Of a stretch of 64,000 nucleotides of DNA, positions 44,860 through 56,092 are shown one piece after another. The first letter of the stretch is position 1. Every line of letters starts with the position of its first letter. The notes below the pieces were generated by a model. It was given only the letters and a program-made list of their open reading frames with translations. It did no database searches and was not told the DNA's origin. Position numbers and translations under genes: made by a program. Origin of the DNA: Nigrospora sphaerica (taxonomy: Eukaryota; Ascomycota; Sordariomycetes; Amphisphaeriales; Apiosporaceae); the NCBI GenBank assembly GCA_018287875.1, contig JAGVVL010000009.1, forward strand, positions 3,472,001 to 3,536,000, read 5' to 3'.

Positions 44860-46074
44860 TTAGGTGTGGCCGACGAGGCCGGCCTTGGGGGCGTTGTCGG
44901 GGTTGGTGTTGGCGCCGGCGAAGCCGAGCTCCGTGTTCCAGGCGTCGGCCGTCGTGACGTCCTTGGCTCCGGTGCTCAGCTTCTGCTCGGCGGCCTTGCA
45001 GGCAGCGACGGCGTCGGCGGCGGCCGAGCAGACGTTGCCGAGCTGGTCGCAGACGCGGCGCATGATGATGGCCGGGTTCAGCGCCTCCTGCTGGCCCTTG
45101 TTGACCTTGGGGTCGATGGCCTGGAAGGTCGACTCGCCGGCCTTGCGGCCGTTGAGCGACTCCTCAAACTTGATCGTGGGCACGCAGCTGCCGAAGTCGA
45201 GGCCCTTGGTCGAGGCGACGAAGCCCTCAAAGTTGCCTGTGACGTCGTTTTGAACGGCACCGGCGCCGGCGGCAAGAGCACCGCCAGCAGCGCCGCCCTT
45301 GTTGTTTCCAGCGTTGTTGTTTCCAGCGTTGTTGTTGTTACCAGCGTTGTTGTTGCCAGCGTTGTTGTTGTTGTTGTTGTTACCGTTGTTCTTGTTGCCG
45401 TTGTTCTTGTTGCCGTTGTTCTGGTTGTTGTTGGACCCACACTGAACAGGAGTGGTAGTGGTGTTGCCGCCAGCGTTACCGCCAGCGTTGCCGCCAGCGT
45501 TGCCACCAGCGTTGCCGCCAGCGTTACCGCCAGCGTTGCCACCAGCGTTACCGCCAGCGTTGCCGCCAGCGCCACCCTTGACACTGAAGGTGGAGAAGCC
45601 GTTCTCCTTCATGATGTCGGCAACACTCTTGCCGGCAGCGTCGAAGGGCGAAGTGAGGGACTTGGCCGCGTTGGCGTTCTCGGTACTGGCGCCATCCACC
45701 GCAGGATCAACCAGAGGCACGATGCCGCGAAGCGCCTCGGTGGCGGGAAGACTGGCGTCGCCGCAGATGTTCGGCTGGGCATTGGCGGCGAAAGGGTTGA
45801 AGTTCTGCTCAGACTGGACGAGCTTAGCGGCCCCGGCAATGACCTTAGGGTCGTCTCCCAGAGAAGAGACGATCTTGTCGGCCAGCCTGAGCTTGTCGCA
45901 AGGGTCGGCGGCGCCCAGGAGGACACCGGGCGTCGAACCGGCCAAAGTGGCAGCCTCACCGGGGTTGCCAAACTCGCCGAGACCCTGGATGGCGTTCTGG
46001 ACGAGGCCCTCCTGTCCAAAACGGGCCTCGGCAAAAGCCAGGAGGATGGAGAGAGCAACAACTTTGGAGTACAT
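44860..46074 (-). CDS. Secreted glycine/asparagine-repeat protein (family often mislabelled 'ribosomal protein S17')
   Basis: A 404-residue intronless frame. The signal peptide is residues 1-17 (YSKVVALSILLAFAEA), cut before RFGQE. The N-terminal domain (to ~165) has GNPGEAATLAGSTPGVLLGA, CDKLRLADKIVSSLGDDPKV, QNFNPFAANAQPNICGD and LPATEALRGIVPLVDPAVDG. A repeat section follows (about nine GGNA units, then asparagine-rich NNGNKNN and NNAGN units). The C-terminal domain has FGSCVPTIKFEESLNGR, STFQAIDPKVNKGQQEALNP and IIMRRVCDQLGNVCSAAADA. The two globular parts match a secreted or cell-wall family found across Sordariomycetes and often annotated 'ribosomal protein S17', which I consider a misnomer because of the signal peptide and cysteines. 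Function unknown. The ATG at 46074 starts the signal peptide; an in-frame TTG upstream is not used. Confidence 0.85.
   Translation of the reverse strand: MYSKVVALSILLAFAEARFGQEGLVQNAIQGLGEFGNPGEAATLAGSTPGVLLGAADPCDKLRLADKIVSSLGDDPKVIAGAAKLVQSEQNFNPFAANAQPNICGDASLPATEALRGIVPLVDPAVDGASTENANAAKSLTSPFDAAGKSVADIMKENGFSTFSVKGGAGGNAGGNAGGNAGGNAGGNAGGNAGGNAGGNAGGNTTTTPVQCGSNNNQNNGNKNNGNKNNGNNNNNNNAGNNNAGNNNNAGNNNAGNNKGGAAGGALAAGAGAVQNDVTGNFEGFVASTKGLDFGSCVPTIKFEESLNGRKAGESTFQAIDPKVNKGQQEALNPAIIMRRVCDQLGNVCSAAADAVAACKAAEQKLSTGAKDVTTADAWNTELGFAGANTNPDNAPKAGLVGHT
45463..45573 (-). repeat. Twelve-bp tandem coding repeat (GGNA units)
   Basis: About nine head-to-tail 12-bp units inside the secreted-protein gene, with third-position variants (GTTGCC/GTTACC). 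The asparagine-rich repeats at about 45298-45430 follow on the same gene. Both should be length-polymorphic. Confidence 0.85.
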
Positions 46075-49000
46075 GGTGGCGATGTTAATCGAAGACTTTA
46101 TTGCAAGCAAACGGTCTCAAGTTGAATAGGAGGGGTAAAAGATTGGGGCCGGCCGAGCGGTATGAGAAAAGAAGGACGGAAAGAATGTTAGAACTAGAGA
46201 GTTCGCAGAACTGTAATGAATAGTAGGAAGAAGAACCGAAAGCTTGATGGGGAAAGAAGAGGAGGTTTCCGAATAGACGGAGGGCAGCATGTTTATATAG
46301 TCGGCGGCGGGGGGGGGGAGATCGGGACGGCGAGCCGAGGCGATGAGCCGCCGCCCATCATGCTGGGTGCGTGCAAATCCTCATCGCAGCCCCCTCATGG
46401 AGATCAAACGACTGCGCTCATGAGTTCGGACGACGCGAGTGAGCGACGGCAGGGGAGATCCTCCCCTGGTCAGGCCCAGGATGCTCGACGCAGGGTGTCC
46501 GTGAACCCCCATCTGGCCAATAGGCGGTGGCCGCAGCCGTTTGGCAGCGCCCAGGGCCGCGACAGTGGCACGAACGACGAGACGCCGTGGCGGTTCAGGG
46601 CCTCCAGACTGGGGTGACGTGGACCCCTGACATGACCGCAGGAAAGTACCCCAGGGAAGGGATTCCAAGCAAAGCCGCCTGGACACGCCTGTGGGGTGAA
46701 GGCCCAAGTCGAAACTACAACGGCCTGGGGTCGTCAGCGGAGCGGACTCCATAACCCGTACAGGCAGGCAGAAAGAAGGAGCCTAATCGTAGAGTTCGTG
46801 AGCCCCGTGGGAGGGTGCTTGGCCGGTTACAGCTTTGGGAGGCTCCATCGTCCCAGATGTACGGGATATCCCGTCCTACGGTGAATCAAGAGCGTCTTGG
46901 GTCGATCGCGGGTGTTCCAAAGGCACATAATGGACGCCTGCCTGCAGCAGACCTTGTGTCGAGCCGCACTGGTGAAAAATAAGTTTCCAAGAGCAGAGAC
47001 GGCAGTGGTTTGCACGGGTTAGTTTAGAGGCTCTCGGTACTCAAGCACCACTCCCAGACTGCAAAAAAGCACTTTCCAACGTGGCATAGATCGGAGCGGG
47101 AGACGAGGCCAAGAACATTAATCTATAAAGGGCTGGCGCTGGCCGGGGGAGGGGAAAGGGAAATGGTGTGCTTTGCAGGGGTTGGCACTGGCCGTTGAAC
47201 CGTGAGCCGAGCCACTGAACAAGCTTATCAAACTAGAGAAGAAGGGGAAGGGGGGGAAACAGGAGATGAGGGCGCGATGAAGGGAAGGCCAGCCGCAGAG
47301 CCTCTTGTCGCGGCTCCAACTAGGCTCGTTCGGGCCCGTCTCCGTTCCCCGCCAAGCCCCTGTCAGGCCCCTGTCAGGCCTCTGTGAGGCCAATTTGACT
47401 TTAGGCCAAGCATTTCCAGGGCGGATTCCAAGGCCTGGACCGAGAAACAGTCCTGACAACCAGGGGTCGGAGACGAAACTGAGACCGGCCTGGTTTGATC
47501 GCTGCGTATCGTTCGGTCAACCGCCCTTTCGCCTTCTTTTCATGAGGATTTTTCTAAACGGTCTACTCAGCCATGCCGTTGGGCACGGCGCATCCGCAAT
47601 GGTGGTGTATGAATGACTTGCACAGGGCAGAGCCCCAAACTCGTCTAAACGCCAAAACGAGCGATCTCCTTGATCACCTTGATCAGCACCGCGGTGTTGC
47701 TGCTCACCCATTGCGCCGCATAAGCTCTCGCATGCGACTTCGGATGACGGGCCATGAAATGCAACGCTTTTGCGGCTGAGAATCGACGCCTGGATCACTG
47801 ACAGCAAAATCTGGGCGAGGGCCCGGAAAAGACAGGGGCACGTCGAAACATCTTGGAAGCCAAGCTTCTTGTTTTGGTCATCTTGCCCCCTCCTTCCCTC
47901 CTCGCTGCACATGTACCTGCGTACCCGGTGTCCTGGGCCATCTCGGCAACGACTCCTTCCGGCCGCCCGTCGCGATCAGGGACCGGACGAGCCGCATGGA
48001 CTGACAGGCGCTCTGCGTAACCGTTACATGCGGACCGGATGCCGCTGGCACTTGTTAATCTCGGCCTACACGACCTTCTTTGACAGTTGGACATGCAAGT
48101 ACGGACTCGCCAGAAAGTAAACCGCCGTACCCGTGTCCTTGTTTAATTACCACCCCATACTGACCCTCACCGACCGGCAACGGATATCGCCGGCAAATAT
48201 TCGTCCCGTCTTTGACATTACCGACGCCGCTTCCAGTACTACCAAGCACCGTGCTTGCCATCGTGAGCACATCCACATTGTAGTTCTCGAAGCTGTTTCT
48301 GGGATCTCAGTCATCATTTGGCAGTTTACGAGCAACCTCATGAGCCCATCTGTTGGTCGGGCTCCGCCACATGAGCCGCCGTGGTGACATCGTGTCCAGG
48401 ATGTTGAGCTGGCCGAATGGGAAGGCAAAATACCAAAAAAAGTTACCCATTCTTAAAGGCCACACGCAGGGCCAAAAGAATTATAAAACTAAAGTGCTCC
48501 CACCTGTTGGGAGAACTTGTGGCAGATACGAATCCATAGCTCAAGCGGCAACCATCACCGTCCTGCCTTATCCTTCAATGATGATTGGCAACTTGTTGTG
48601 ATTCTCCTCGTACACGCTATGTCCCACCTCCGACTCTTCACGATTCTCGAATCCACTCGGAAGGATGAAGGATTACCGATCGACGGGGTCGCAAGGCTAA
48701 GCACCGAGAGGAGCTTCATCGCGTGTACATCGCCTTTGACATGACGCCCCCCTGCGAGCAAAAACGATCCCGCTGGCCAAGGAGAACGCGTATATGATGC
48801 TGACGTGTCAAATATTTTTGCCGAGCCAATTCGAGATCCACGTTTGGCTGCTCCTGTCCCGGACGTGAATTGGGAAAGTATCTGTATTGGCACGCTTTGC
48901 CTATGTGTTGCAGTGGGATTTCTCTCATGGGACTACATCGAGGCCGGTGGGACCACAGACGAGTTTCTTGTCTGATTCCTATTCCTTTGCTCTTATTGGA

Positions 49001-51327
49001 ATGCCTTGCCCCTCTCCTTGCATGGTCGGTAGGTGCGCCGCCAGGAGAGATGCTGGGGATCTGTTGAAGCTACGGACGTGTTCACTGGGTACTTGAAATC
49101 GGAGAGTTTGCAACCTCGCACCCATGTTCAAAGACGGGTGAAAATGCTCAACGTCTGGGACTGCTATCTTCCGGATTTAATCTGATACTGTCAATACCCG
49201 CCTGCTCGTATCGATCGTCTTGCTGCGAGGTTGAAGCAAGTCGTAGCATACATTTGGTACCCCAACATAAGTGTGGCGGTACCACTCTAACCCTCTGATG
49301 GACGGTTCTTTGTACGAATTCCTTGTTGAATCGTCTGCTGCTACGGCCTGAACATAGCTAGTTCTTGCTCCAGCCCGGGGCTGCATCCATAAGGCCCAAG
49401 GTAGCTCTGAAGTCGTGCAAGTCGCTTACACAAGGATGTCTTATCATCGGATGCTGTGTGTCTAGATGCATGCTCGGAGCATACACACGCCTACTTTGAC
49501 AGGTTCTTGTGTTAATTGCCAAGTCTCCCAGCCGCAGCAAGGTGTTCTTGTTATTGCCTGGGCGGTGCTGCATGCGTGCCACTGCTTCTACCTGTGCTTA
49601 TCGTAGATGAAGCTTATGTAGCGAGTGCGATATCGTCAGAAACAACCCACTCGACTGTGGCGCTCCCCAGGATTCACAGGCAACCGTGGTGTCGTATCTA
49701 CGTAGGGTCTCCCCGAACGGTTAGGTTGGTTATCTTTGTTCGTGACGCCGTAGCGTCCGATACGAGCATCTCGGGAGGTGTACTACATGGCAACGGCGGC
49801 TTATATCCCGACATCCAACGAGATTCAGGGGACGTGAAGGCGAAGCTAAGGGAATATGTGGGACGCTGCGAGATCCAATTTTTGCTGCAGTCGCGATGAC
49901 TTGCTCCATATACTCCGCCATGAGTACGAATCAAATCCGATAGCTCACAAGAAGTCATGCGACCCAGTGGCGGCGACTGGATGATGAGGGTCCCGCCGCC
50001 GGCCGGGTTCGAGGGGTAGCAGCAAAGAGGACATGAATTAACGAAGAGCGAGCTCGTGCCTGGAATGCGAGCCTTGGTCTGGGAATCCTTTTGGTTCAAG
50101 TTCAAGTTCACCGCCGACTCGGGCTGCCATCGACTCAAGCCGGTTGGCGGGCACAAACCCCCTCGGCAGCGAGGACAAGGCGCCTAAGATCAAGAAAGAA
50201 AGTCGACCGTCTTGCCTGTTGCTCCATACGGAGCTGGAAGGGACTCGAGGGTCCCGGCGGTGGAAACCGGGCAGTTTCCCGAAGTGTCGAAGATGGTCCT
50301 CTTTGTCTGCGCCCAAGTGGGCGCTTAGGTGCTAATTGGCCCTACCAACCGAACTAGGATCTGCCCGCAGCGTCCAAGAAGCGGTTCTTGCATCAGCGCA
50401 CGCAGCCACGGACGGTTGCGTCCCCAGGAGCGCGGCGATCGACAGATCGAGGAACGGCCATGGCCTCGTTTTCTGGTGCTCGTGCTAGGCGGTGGGCGCA
50501 AGTCATGCTGAAGCCCGTTTGTGTCGCCGCCATGCCGGGTCTTGCAGGGCCGTCATTGGGCGCTGCGCGTGCCCACCGCTTCTTGCTTCATTGGAGGGGC
50601 CCAACTTTTTGCCTGCTCGCCCTGGAGGATGGATGACCTTGTGCAGGGCAAAGAGACGGACGGGCCTGGAGGAGGGGGAGAACGAGAAGGAGGAGGAGGA
50701 GGAGGAGGAGGAGGAGGCATTCGAAGCAAGGCGAACTGCTCGGAGGCCCCGTCGATTCCATGGTCGCAAGCGCGAGTAAATTGCGCATGCCGCGGACGGG
50801 GTGGGAAAACCTCGACGTCGTCGTCGGTTGAGTTCACGGACTTCTCCCGCTAACAAACCTCATTCATACCTCGTGCCTACACCGTCCTTCCGCATCCCAG
50901 TTGACGTGCGATGCACGCACGGGACGAGGTTTCCCCTTCGAGCGCCACCGACACTGCTCCCGCCGACTATACCACCTAATTCCTTACCACTTAGCGATAC
51001 CTATACCTATTTGGGAGGGGAGAACCTACGCTGCTATCCATTGCTGGGTAGTTCATGCGCTCGCGTGTCGACGGCGTGCTTATCTCGTTGGCTTGTGATC
51101 CCAGCCGCCGCCGCCGCCAAAACACCTAAACCAAAAAAAGCAACCACTCACACACGAGTCTGTCTACCCATACGTCCAGCCGGGTAGGCACAGGCAAAAG
51201 TACTACCTCAGGTTGCTTTCATTGCCGACGCCGGCAGCGCGGCCTCCCCAAGCACCAACACCCGTCTCCCGGTCGTTGATCCCCCGCGACGCAACCGCGA
51301 CGCAACCAACGTATCGGCTGTTTCGCC
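46075..51327. other. Five-kilobase gene-poor stretch
   Basis: No gene with a start and domain found. A start-less open frame at 48745..48975 reads like a natural peptide (see findings). A GA-rich GGA run lies at 50689..50717. The last 200 bases or so are the likely IVY1 leader, which holds several AC-rich words. Confidence 0.4.
50689..50717. repeat. GGA trinucleotide repeat, about nine units
   Basis: A GGA run in non-coding DNA upstream of IVY1. It creates poly-E or poly-G chance frames on the plus strand. Confidence 0.85.
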
Positions 51328-52770
51328 ATGGCGACGCCTCAGGACCGCCCGCTCTCGCCGTCCCAGCTGCCGCCCATACCGGGCTCTCCGACCTTCACCT
51401 ACGCCTCGACGAACCAGCTCTCGTCCTACACGCTGCCTCTCCCGCCGCCCCCGCGGCCCACGCACGCCGTGCTCACCAAGGCCGACCTCGAGGCCAGCCA
51501 GGCCGCCTATGCCGACCTCGTGGGCAATGCCAAGGCCTACCGCCAGGCCCTGGCCACGCTCTCGGCCACGGCCTCGGCCTTTGGCTCCTCGCTCGAGGCC
51601 TGTGCCCGGCTCAAGGAGTCGCGCGCCGAGGCCCTGGGCCCCGACCACGGCACCAGCCTGTCGACGTCGTTCACGACCAAGGGGAACTGTACGGCGGACT
51701 TGCTTCTGGGCGCCAGCGGCGTTCACCACCTGGTCGCCAACCACCACCAGATCCTCTCCGAGACCGTCTACCGCAACTTCGAGGTGCCGCTGCTGCACGA
51801 GCTCGACAAGTGGCGGAGCGCCATCGACGACGAGGACGAGCGGTACAAGCGTGAGGTCGCCCAGCGCAGCAGCGAGATCCGCCGGCTCGAGAAGGATGGC
51901 CTCAAGCTGCACAAGCAGCGCCGGCGCGACGTTGGCCAGTTCCGCGAGCACCTGGTCGAGCTGACGATGCGGCTCGACGGCCTGACGAGCCTGCACGGCG
52001 AGCACGCCCGGACCCTGCTGCGCGAGAGCCAGGAGACGAGCGTCAAGATCCTCGACGCGAGCTGCAGCCTCGTCCGCGCCGAGGTCGACATCTTCGAGAG
52101 CCTGGCGCGCAAGGGCTGGAGCGGCGGCGGCCTCGACGAGCTGCTCGAGAAGGGCCGCGACCTCTTCGCCTCGGAGGACGATGCCCTGGTCGGCGCCGCC
52201 GGCGTCGCGGCCGCCGGCGCCGGCACCGCGGCCGCCGAGGGCAACGGCGCCAAGCTGTTTAGTATACTGCCGCCGCGGAGCATCCTGCCGCAGGCCGAGA
52301 CGGCGTCCGACTCGGGCCTGAGCCCGCCGCCCAAGCCCAAGGGCGGCCACGGCCGGTCCGACAGCCTGCTGGTCGACACGGAGCGCTACCAGAGCCTGGC
52401 GGGCGCCGTCGACCGCGACAAGGGCGACGCCGACAGCATCTTCTCCGACTTCAACCAGAGCCGCGGCGTGCGCCCCTTCAGCCCCCAGCCCATACGGCGA
52501 ACCCACACCGACGTCATCGTCGACCCAGACGCCCTGCTGTCGGGCGACGAGGACGTCGGGGGCGCGCGCGACGCCTCGGCCCAGGGCCTGAGCCTCGACG
52601 ACCTCAACTGCCGGAGCGGCGACGACAGCGAGCGCGAGGGCAGCGACGTCTCGCCGTGGAAGCACGAGGGGCTCGACCGCGCCGTCGTCGACGACTTGAC
52701 CCTGGAACCGCCCGACAAGGAAGGGGGCCGCAGGTGGGGTCTGGCCGGCGATGGCGAGGAACAGTTATAG
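51328..52770 (+). CDS. Ivy1-like vacuolar I-BAR protein
   Basis: Yeast Ivy1 is an inverse-BAR protein on the vacuole that binds the Rab Ypt7 and phospholipids and touches TORC1 signalling (family knowledge). Single exon, 480 residues. After a proline-rich N-terminus (SPSQLPPIPGSPTF, TLPLPPPPRP), the helical domain spans residues ~50-270: VLTKADLEASQAAYADLVGN with AYRQALATLSATASAFG, then LEACARLKESRAEALG, GASGVHHLVANHHQILSETV, RNFEVPLLHELDKWRSAID and RRRDVGQFREHLVELTMRLD. This helix order and the 'HHLVANHHQILS...YRNFEVPLLHELD' block are what identify it. The C-terminal third is disordered, acidic and serine-rich. The start is the first ATG before the proline-rich part. Codon use is strongly GC-ending, producing long antisense frames. 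Confidence 0.85.
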   Translation: MATPQDRPLSPSQLPPIPGSPTFTYASTNQLSSYTLPLPPPPRPTHAVLTKADLEASQAAYADLVGNAKAYRQALATLSATASAFGSSLEACARLKESRAEALGPDHGTSLSTSFTTKGNCTADLLLGASGVHHLVANHHQILSETVYRNFEVPLLHELDKWRSAIDDEDERYKREVAQRSSEIRRLEKDGLKLHKQRRRDVGQFREHLVELTMRLDGLTSLHGEHARTLLRESQETSVKILDASCSLVRAEVDIFESLARKGWSGGGLDELLEKGRDLFASEDDALVGAAGVAAAGAGTAAAEGNGAKLFSILPPRSILPQAETASDSGLSPPPKPKGGHGRSDSLLVDTERYQSLAGAVDRDKGDADSIFSDFNQSRGVRPFSPQPIRRTHTDVIVDPDALLSGDEDVGGARDASAQGLSLDDLNCRSGDDSEREGSDVSPWKHEGLDRAVVDDLTLEPPDKEGGRRWGLAGDGEEQL

Positions 52771-53379
52771 GACGGTCATTCGGGTTCAGGGTCGGGTTTG
52801 CCAGAGGAGCAACCATAGGCGTTTTAAGGTCGGATTGTTTGGTCACAATGGAGTTTATAAATATACCCCCTAGAAAGAGTATTGGTACGCCACGGGTATC
52901 GCATGACATTCTGGAGACCATTTCCCCCCCATCGTGGTTCGCACCTGGTGGTAGCGGGTTTACTCACGGACGAACAGCTTGGGCTGCCTTATGACCACCG
53001 CGGCGAAATACGCATCTCGGTCAAAAAGGGGCACAGGGTGCGACAAGGTCATAGTCTCGGGGGTTTTTGTCTTGTATTATCGCCCCCCGTCTGCGCGTTC
53101 TGAAAGCACTCTTCGCCCTCTGCATATGCATCTCTCAACTGTGCAACTCGTGAGGTGTAGATGCACTGCTCTGGGCTTCCCATCTCCTCACTGTATGCGC
53201 CTCCGCTCTCCACCCCGCATGCCGAAAAAAGTGAATACCAGACACCATTTTCCCTCGACAACGCCTGTAAATGATGCATTGGTCTCGTCCGTCCCGGAAG
53301 AAATGCAGGTAGCTGAGACGCTGCCGATCTGCGCTCCGATCCGTTGGTCATCCATATCTCCCTCCTCTCGAGGCCGTGT
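52771..53379. other. Short convergent spacer of IVY1 and the nucleoporin gene
   Basis: Contains both 3' flanks. No gene seen. Confidence 0.45.
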
Positions 53380-54793
53380 CTAGTCGTCCTTATCGGCACT
53401 GACGATCTCGCTGCCAAACAGGCCGAACCAGTAATCCAGATAATACATAAGCTGCCAGTAGAGGCTGGCGCGGTTGAAGTCGAACTCGCCCGTCTCGGTC
53501 CGGGGTACCTCGTCACCAATCATGCTACCGCCAAGCCACTTGATCAAGGGAATCCGACTTGTCAGGCGTGCTACGACGCCAGGCTGCGGGAGAAGCGCCT
53601 GCTCGGCCGGGAGCACCTTGATGCGTCGCGCCTCGGGGATGCGCCGGCAGTAACTCGGGTCGATGGTCATCGTGCTGGCTTCCAGCATCGTCGTATCGAT
53701 ATCGTCGTCGTCGATCGGCGAGTGCCCAAAGCCTCCCGTCACAGTCGCGCTGGACGCCGTGTCCACGGTGTTGGACGACATGGTGGCGGAATCCATCGTG
53801 TGCGTCGAGGTCTGCGATTCGGGCGGGGAGTCGTGTAGGCCGAGGTTCGGCAGGCGGCCACCCGCCAATGCGTCGTTCGCCCAGGGTCGGCTTCCTGCTC
53901 CCTTGTTTGAGGGTCGGCGCTGGCCACGCAGAGACTTCATGCGGCCGAAAGGTTGGGCCTCGTCAACTAGCATCCCGGCGTTGCCCTCCGTGTCGACGAC
54001 GGCGGCATCCTCCAAGGGGGGCATGCCGTGGTACGGCTCGGCGTAGACGAGGTGGCCCAGAATCTTCTGGGGCGAGGCGTAGATGGCGGCGTCTGCGGCG
54101 TCGGCCGACTCGAACGTCACCTTGATCCAGTGCTCGCCACCATCCACCATGTTGACCTTTGTTCTCTCAAGCGGCGTCGGGACACGTCGCCGCGTAAAAG
54201 CAGGGTCGCGGAGCTCCGACTTGTACCGCCTCTGCTCGATGGGCGGCTCGCGGGAGTAGTCTTCACATATCCGGCCGGCCAGCTGCTCGTAGTGGTTGAT
54301 GGCGGCATACTGCTGAGCGGCCGACCTGTAGCCCCTCAATATCACCTCGGTGGGCTCCTGTACGAAGCGCGGAGCCTGGGCGGCGGGGGCGCTGTCGTCG
54401 GCGGCCGCGTTCGTCTGGGACAGATAGCTGGGCTTGCGCTGGGCCGGGGCTTGCTCCTGGCTGGCAACGTAGTCGCCGAAGAGCTTGTCGGCGAACTGGA
54501 TGGTGGCGTCCTGGTCACGCTTCGGGGGCAGACTGCCGGTCCGCGACCGCGACCGGCGGGTCGACTTGCCAAAGGATCCCGTCTCCGCGATTACGCGCCG
54601 CCGCGGGGCCTCGCGTTGGCGGTCGCTTCTGTGGTCGTCTAGTAAGTACGGTCTCGTATGGAAGAGGCGCAAGGTCACGGCGCGCAGGATGGGATGCCTA
54701 CTCTGGGAAGATCATGGCATAGGGTCGCTGAACTCCATCCTCGCCCGTATATAATTCTTCTTCAGGAACGTTGTGAAGGATTAGGGGCCGCAT
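53380..54793 (-). CDS. Nup53/Nup35-type nucleoporin with RRM-like (Mppn) domain
   Basis: This nucleoporin links the inner ring of the pore to the membrane (family knowledge). Exons 54793..54702 and 54628..53380 join in phase 2 (GA|A) across a 73-bp GT-AG intron, giving 446 residues. The short first exon encodes [20 protein letters not shown] then QRPYAMIFP, and the next exon continues [20 protein letters not shown] and [13 protein letters not shown]. The Nup35 RRM-like domain spans residues ~125-240 ([52 protein letters not shown]). Residues ~250-400 are disordered and S/T-rich. The C-terminal helix ([20 protein letters not shown]) is the amphipathic membrane-binding segment typical of the family. 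The first exon was found by eye; without it the frame opens only at a non-ATG start near 54678. Confidence 0.88.
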
Positions 54794-55510
54794 GGTGGGT
54801 GGCCGCCTCGGGCGTCTCCGAGTTGCCGGCAGCAAGACGTAGCAGTAGGAGCTTGGAGAAGCCTCGGGTTCGTTCGCGAGGCGTGCGGCTATTGATGAAT
54901 GGCCGGTCGACAGGAGCTTCCGGGGCGACGGCAGGGGGACTAATGGACGAAAAGCGACGCGACGATGTGCCGATACGCTGTAGACTGGATGCTATGGTAC
55001 ACACGCTGCATGCGCCGATAGACAGATAAATGGGATGGATGGACATGGACAATCTTTGTACGGAGCACGGAGAAGATGCTCGCGCCCTAAAGCTCGGCCC
55101 CAGCAACGCGTAGCGGGTCGCCAAAAAAATACTGCAGGGATGACCGGCCAGGCTGAATGGAATGGGAAGCCAAACGCCCAAGCTCGCCCGTCCAAAGAAC
55201 TTTATTCATTGGCTCCCAGCGTCTCTCCAAGTTCCGCCCACCAGCGGGGGCAGCGACGCAACCGCCAGTGATGTACGGCACATTGAAGGACTGGAGGTAC
55301 ATCAGTACCTAATAGGCTCCATCGTTCCCAAAGCGGCACGCCGGAGCTCCAGCATACGACATCATATCTTTGTGAGCTTCAACTAACGTGCCTCGTACTG
55401 GAAATCCGTAAAAGACACCCTATCACCGTACACCCTTCATTTCCGAGTCTACTCAATCGTCCGTTGCTCGCCGGTACGCCTCAAGCGACGCAGAATCTCC
55501 AGCCGCCAGG
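54794..55510. other. Divergent promoter region of the nucleoporin and FMP46
   Basis: About 0.7 kb separates the two start codons. No additional gene supported. Confidence 0.45.
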
Positions 55511-56092
55511 ATGTTCCGCTTCGTAAGTCCCGCGCCTCAAGGTCTGGAGGCGGCGCCCCTCTAAAAGACCACGAATTGATGCTCATACCTTAGTTCCAGC
55601 ACAAGACCAAAGACATCATCACTGTCTTCCACAAGCCCAGCTCGCCTGCTTCCGTGCGCGTGGCCACGCTCCTGAAGCAGGTGAACGCCAATGCCACCGA
55701 GGCGGCTACCGAGGATCAGGCCAGCGACCACAGCCACCAGACTAACCCCAAGCGCGAGGAATTCGAGCTCAACATCACCGAGGATGCTCCCACCACCGAC
55801 CAACTTCAGACCATCCTGGGCTACGTTGGTCCGGCCAAGGTCGGCTCCGTCGTCAAGGGCGCCCACACCGTCCAGGAGGCACTGAAGAAATTCAAGGAGA
55901 GCCCCGACAGCTTTAAGCACCCCGTGGTACGTTTACAACCGCTCACTTGCCAAGTTGGCTCTATGCCAGTCACGGAAAATCATCATACCTAACTGCCTCT
56001 AGATCGTGGACTGGAACAACGGCAAAGCCGTTGCGAGTGAGAACGAGTCCGAGATCCTCAAAATGCTGAACGAGCTGAAGAAGGGAGAGTAA
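55511..56092 (+). CDS. Fmp46-like mitochondrial thioredoxin-fold protein (DUF1687)
   Basis: Fungal Fmp46 proteins are small, mitochondrial and annotated as putative redox proteins with a thioredoxin-like fold. Exon 1 is only 12 bases (55511..55522, MFRF). Exons 2 and 3 are 55600..55926 and 56003..56092. All introns are GT-AG, 76-77 bp, phase 0, giving 142 residues. Signatures: HKTKDIITVFHKPSSPASVR (the first strand and helix), LLKQVNANATEAATEDQ, FELNITEDAPTTDQLQTILG with YVG, EALKKFKESPDSFKHPVIVD and WNNGKAVASENESEILKMLN. The last block is the most diagnostic. The usual CxxC redox pair is replaced by SSPAS in this position, as I recall for the family; any enzymatic role is unproven. The short first exon is supported by the GTAAGT donor. 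Confidence 0.85.

Noticed and set aside
44833..46125. A 430-codon frame on the plus strand, valine/serine repeat-rich
   Set aside because: Exactly antisense to the secreted repeat protein, whose signal peptide and conserved blocks decide the strand.
51208..52665. A 485-codon frame on the minus strand
   Set aside because: Antisense shadow of the GC-ending codons of the Ivy1-like gene; alanine/glycine/arginine-rich without a domain.
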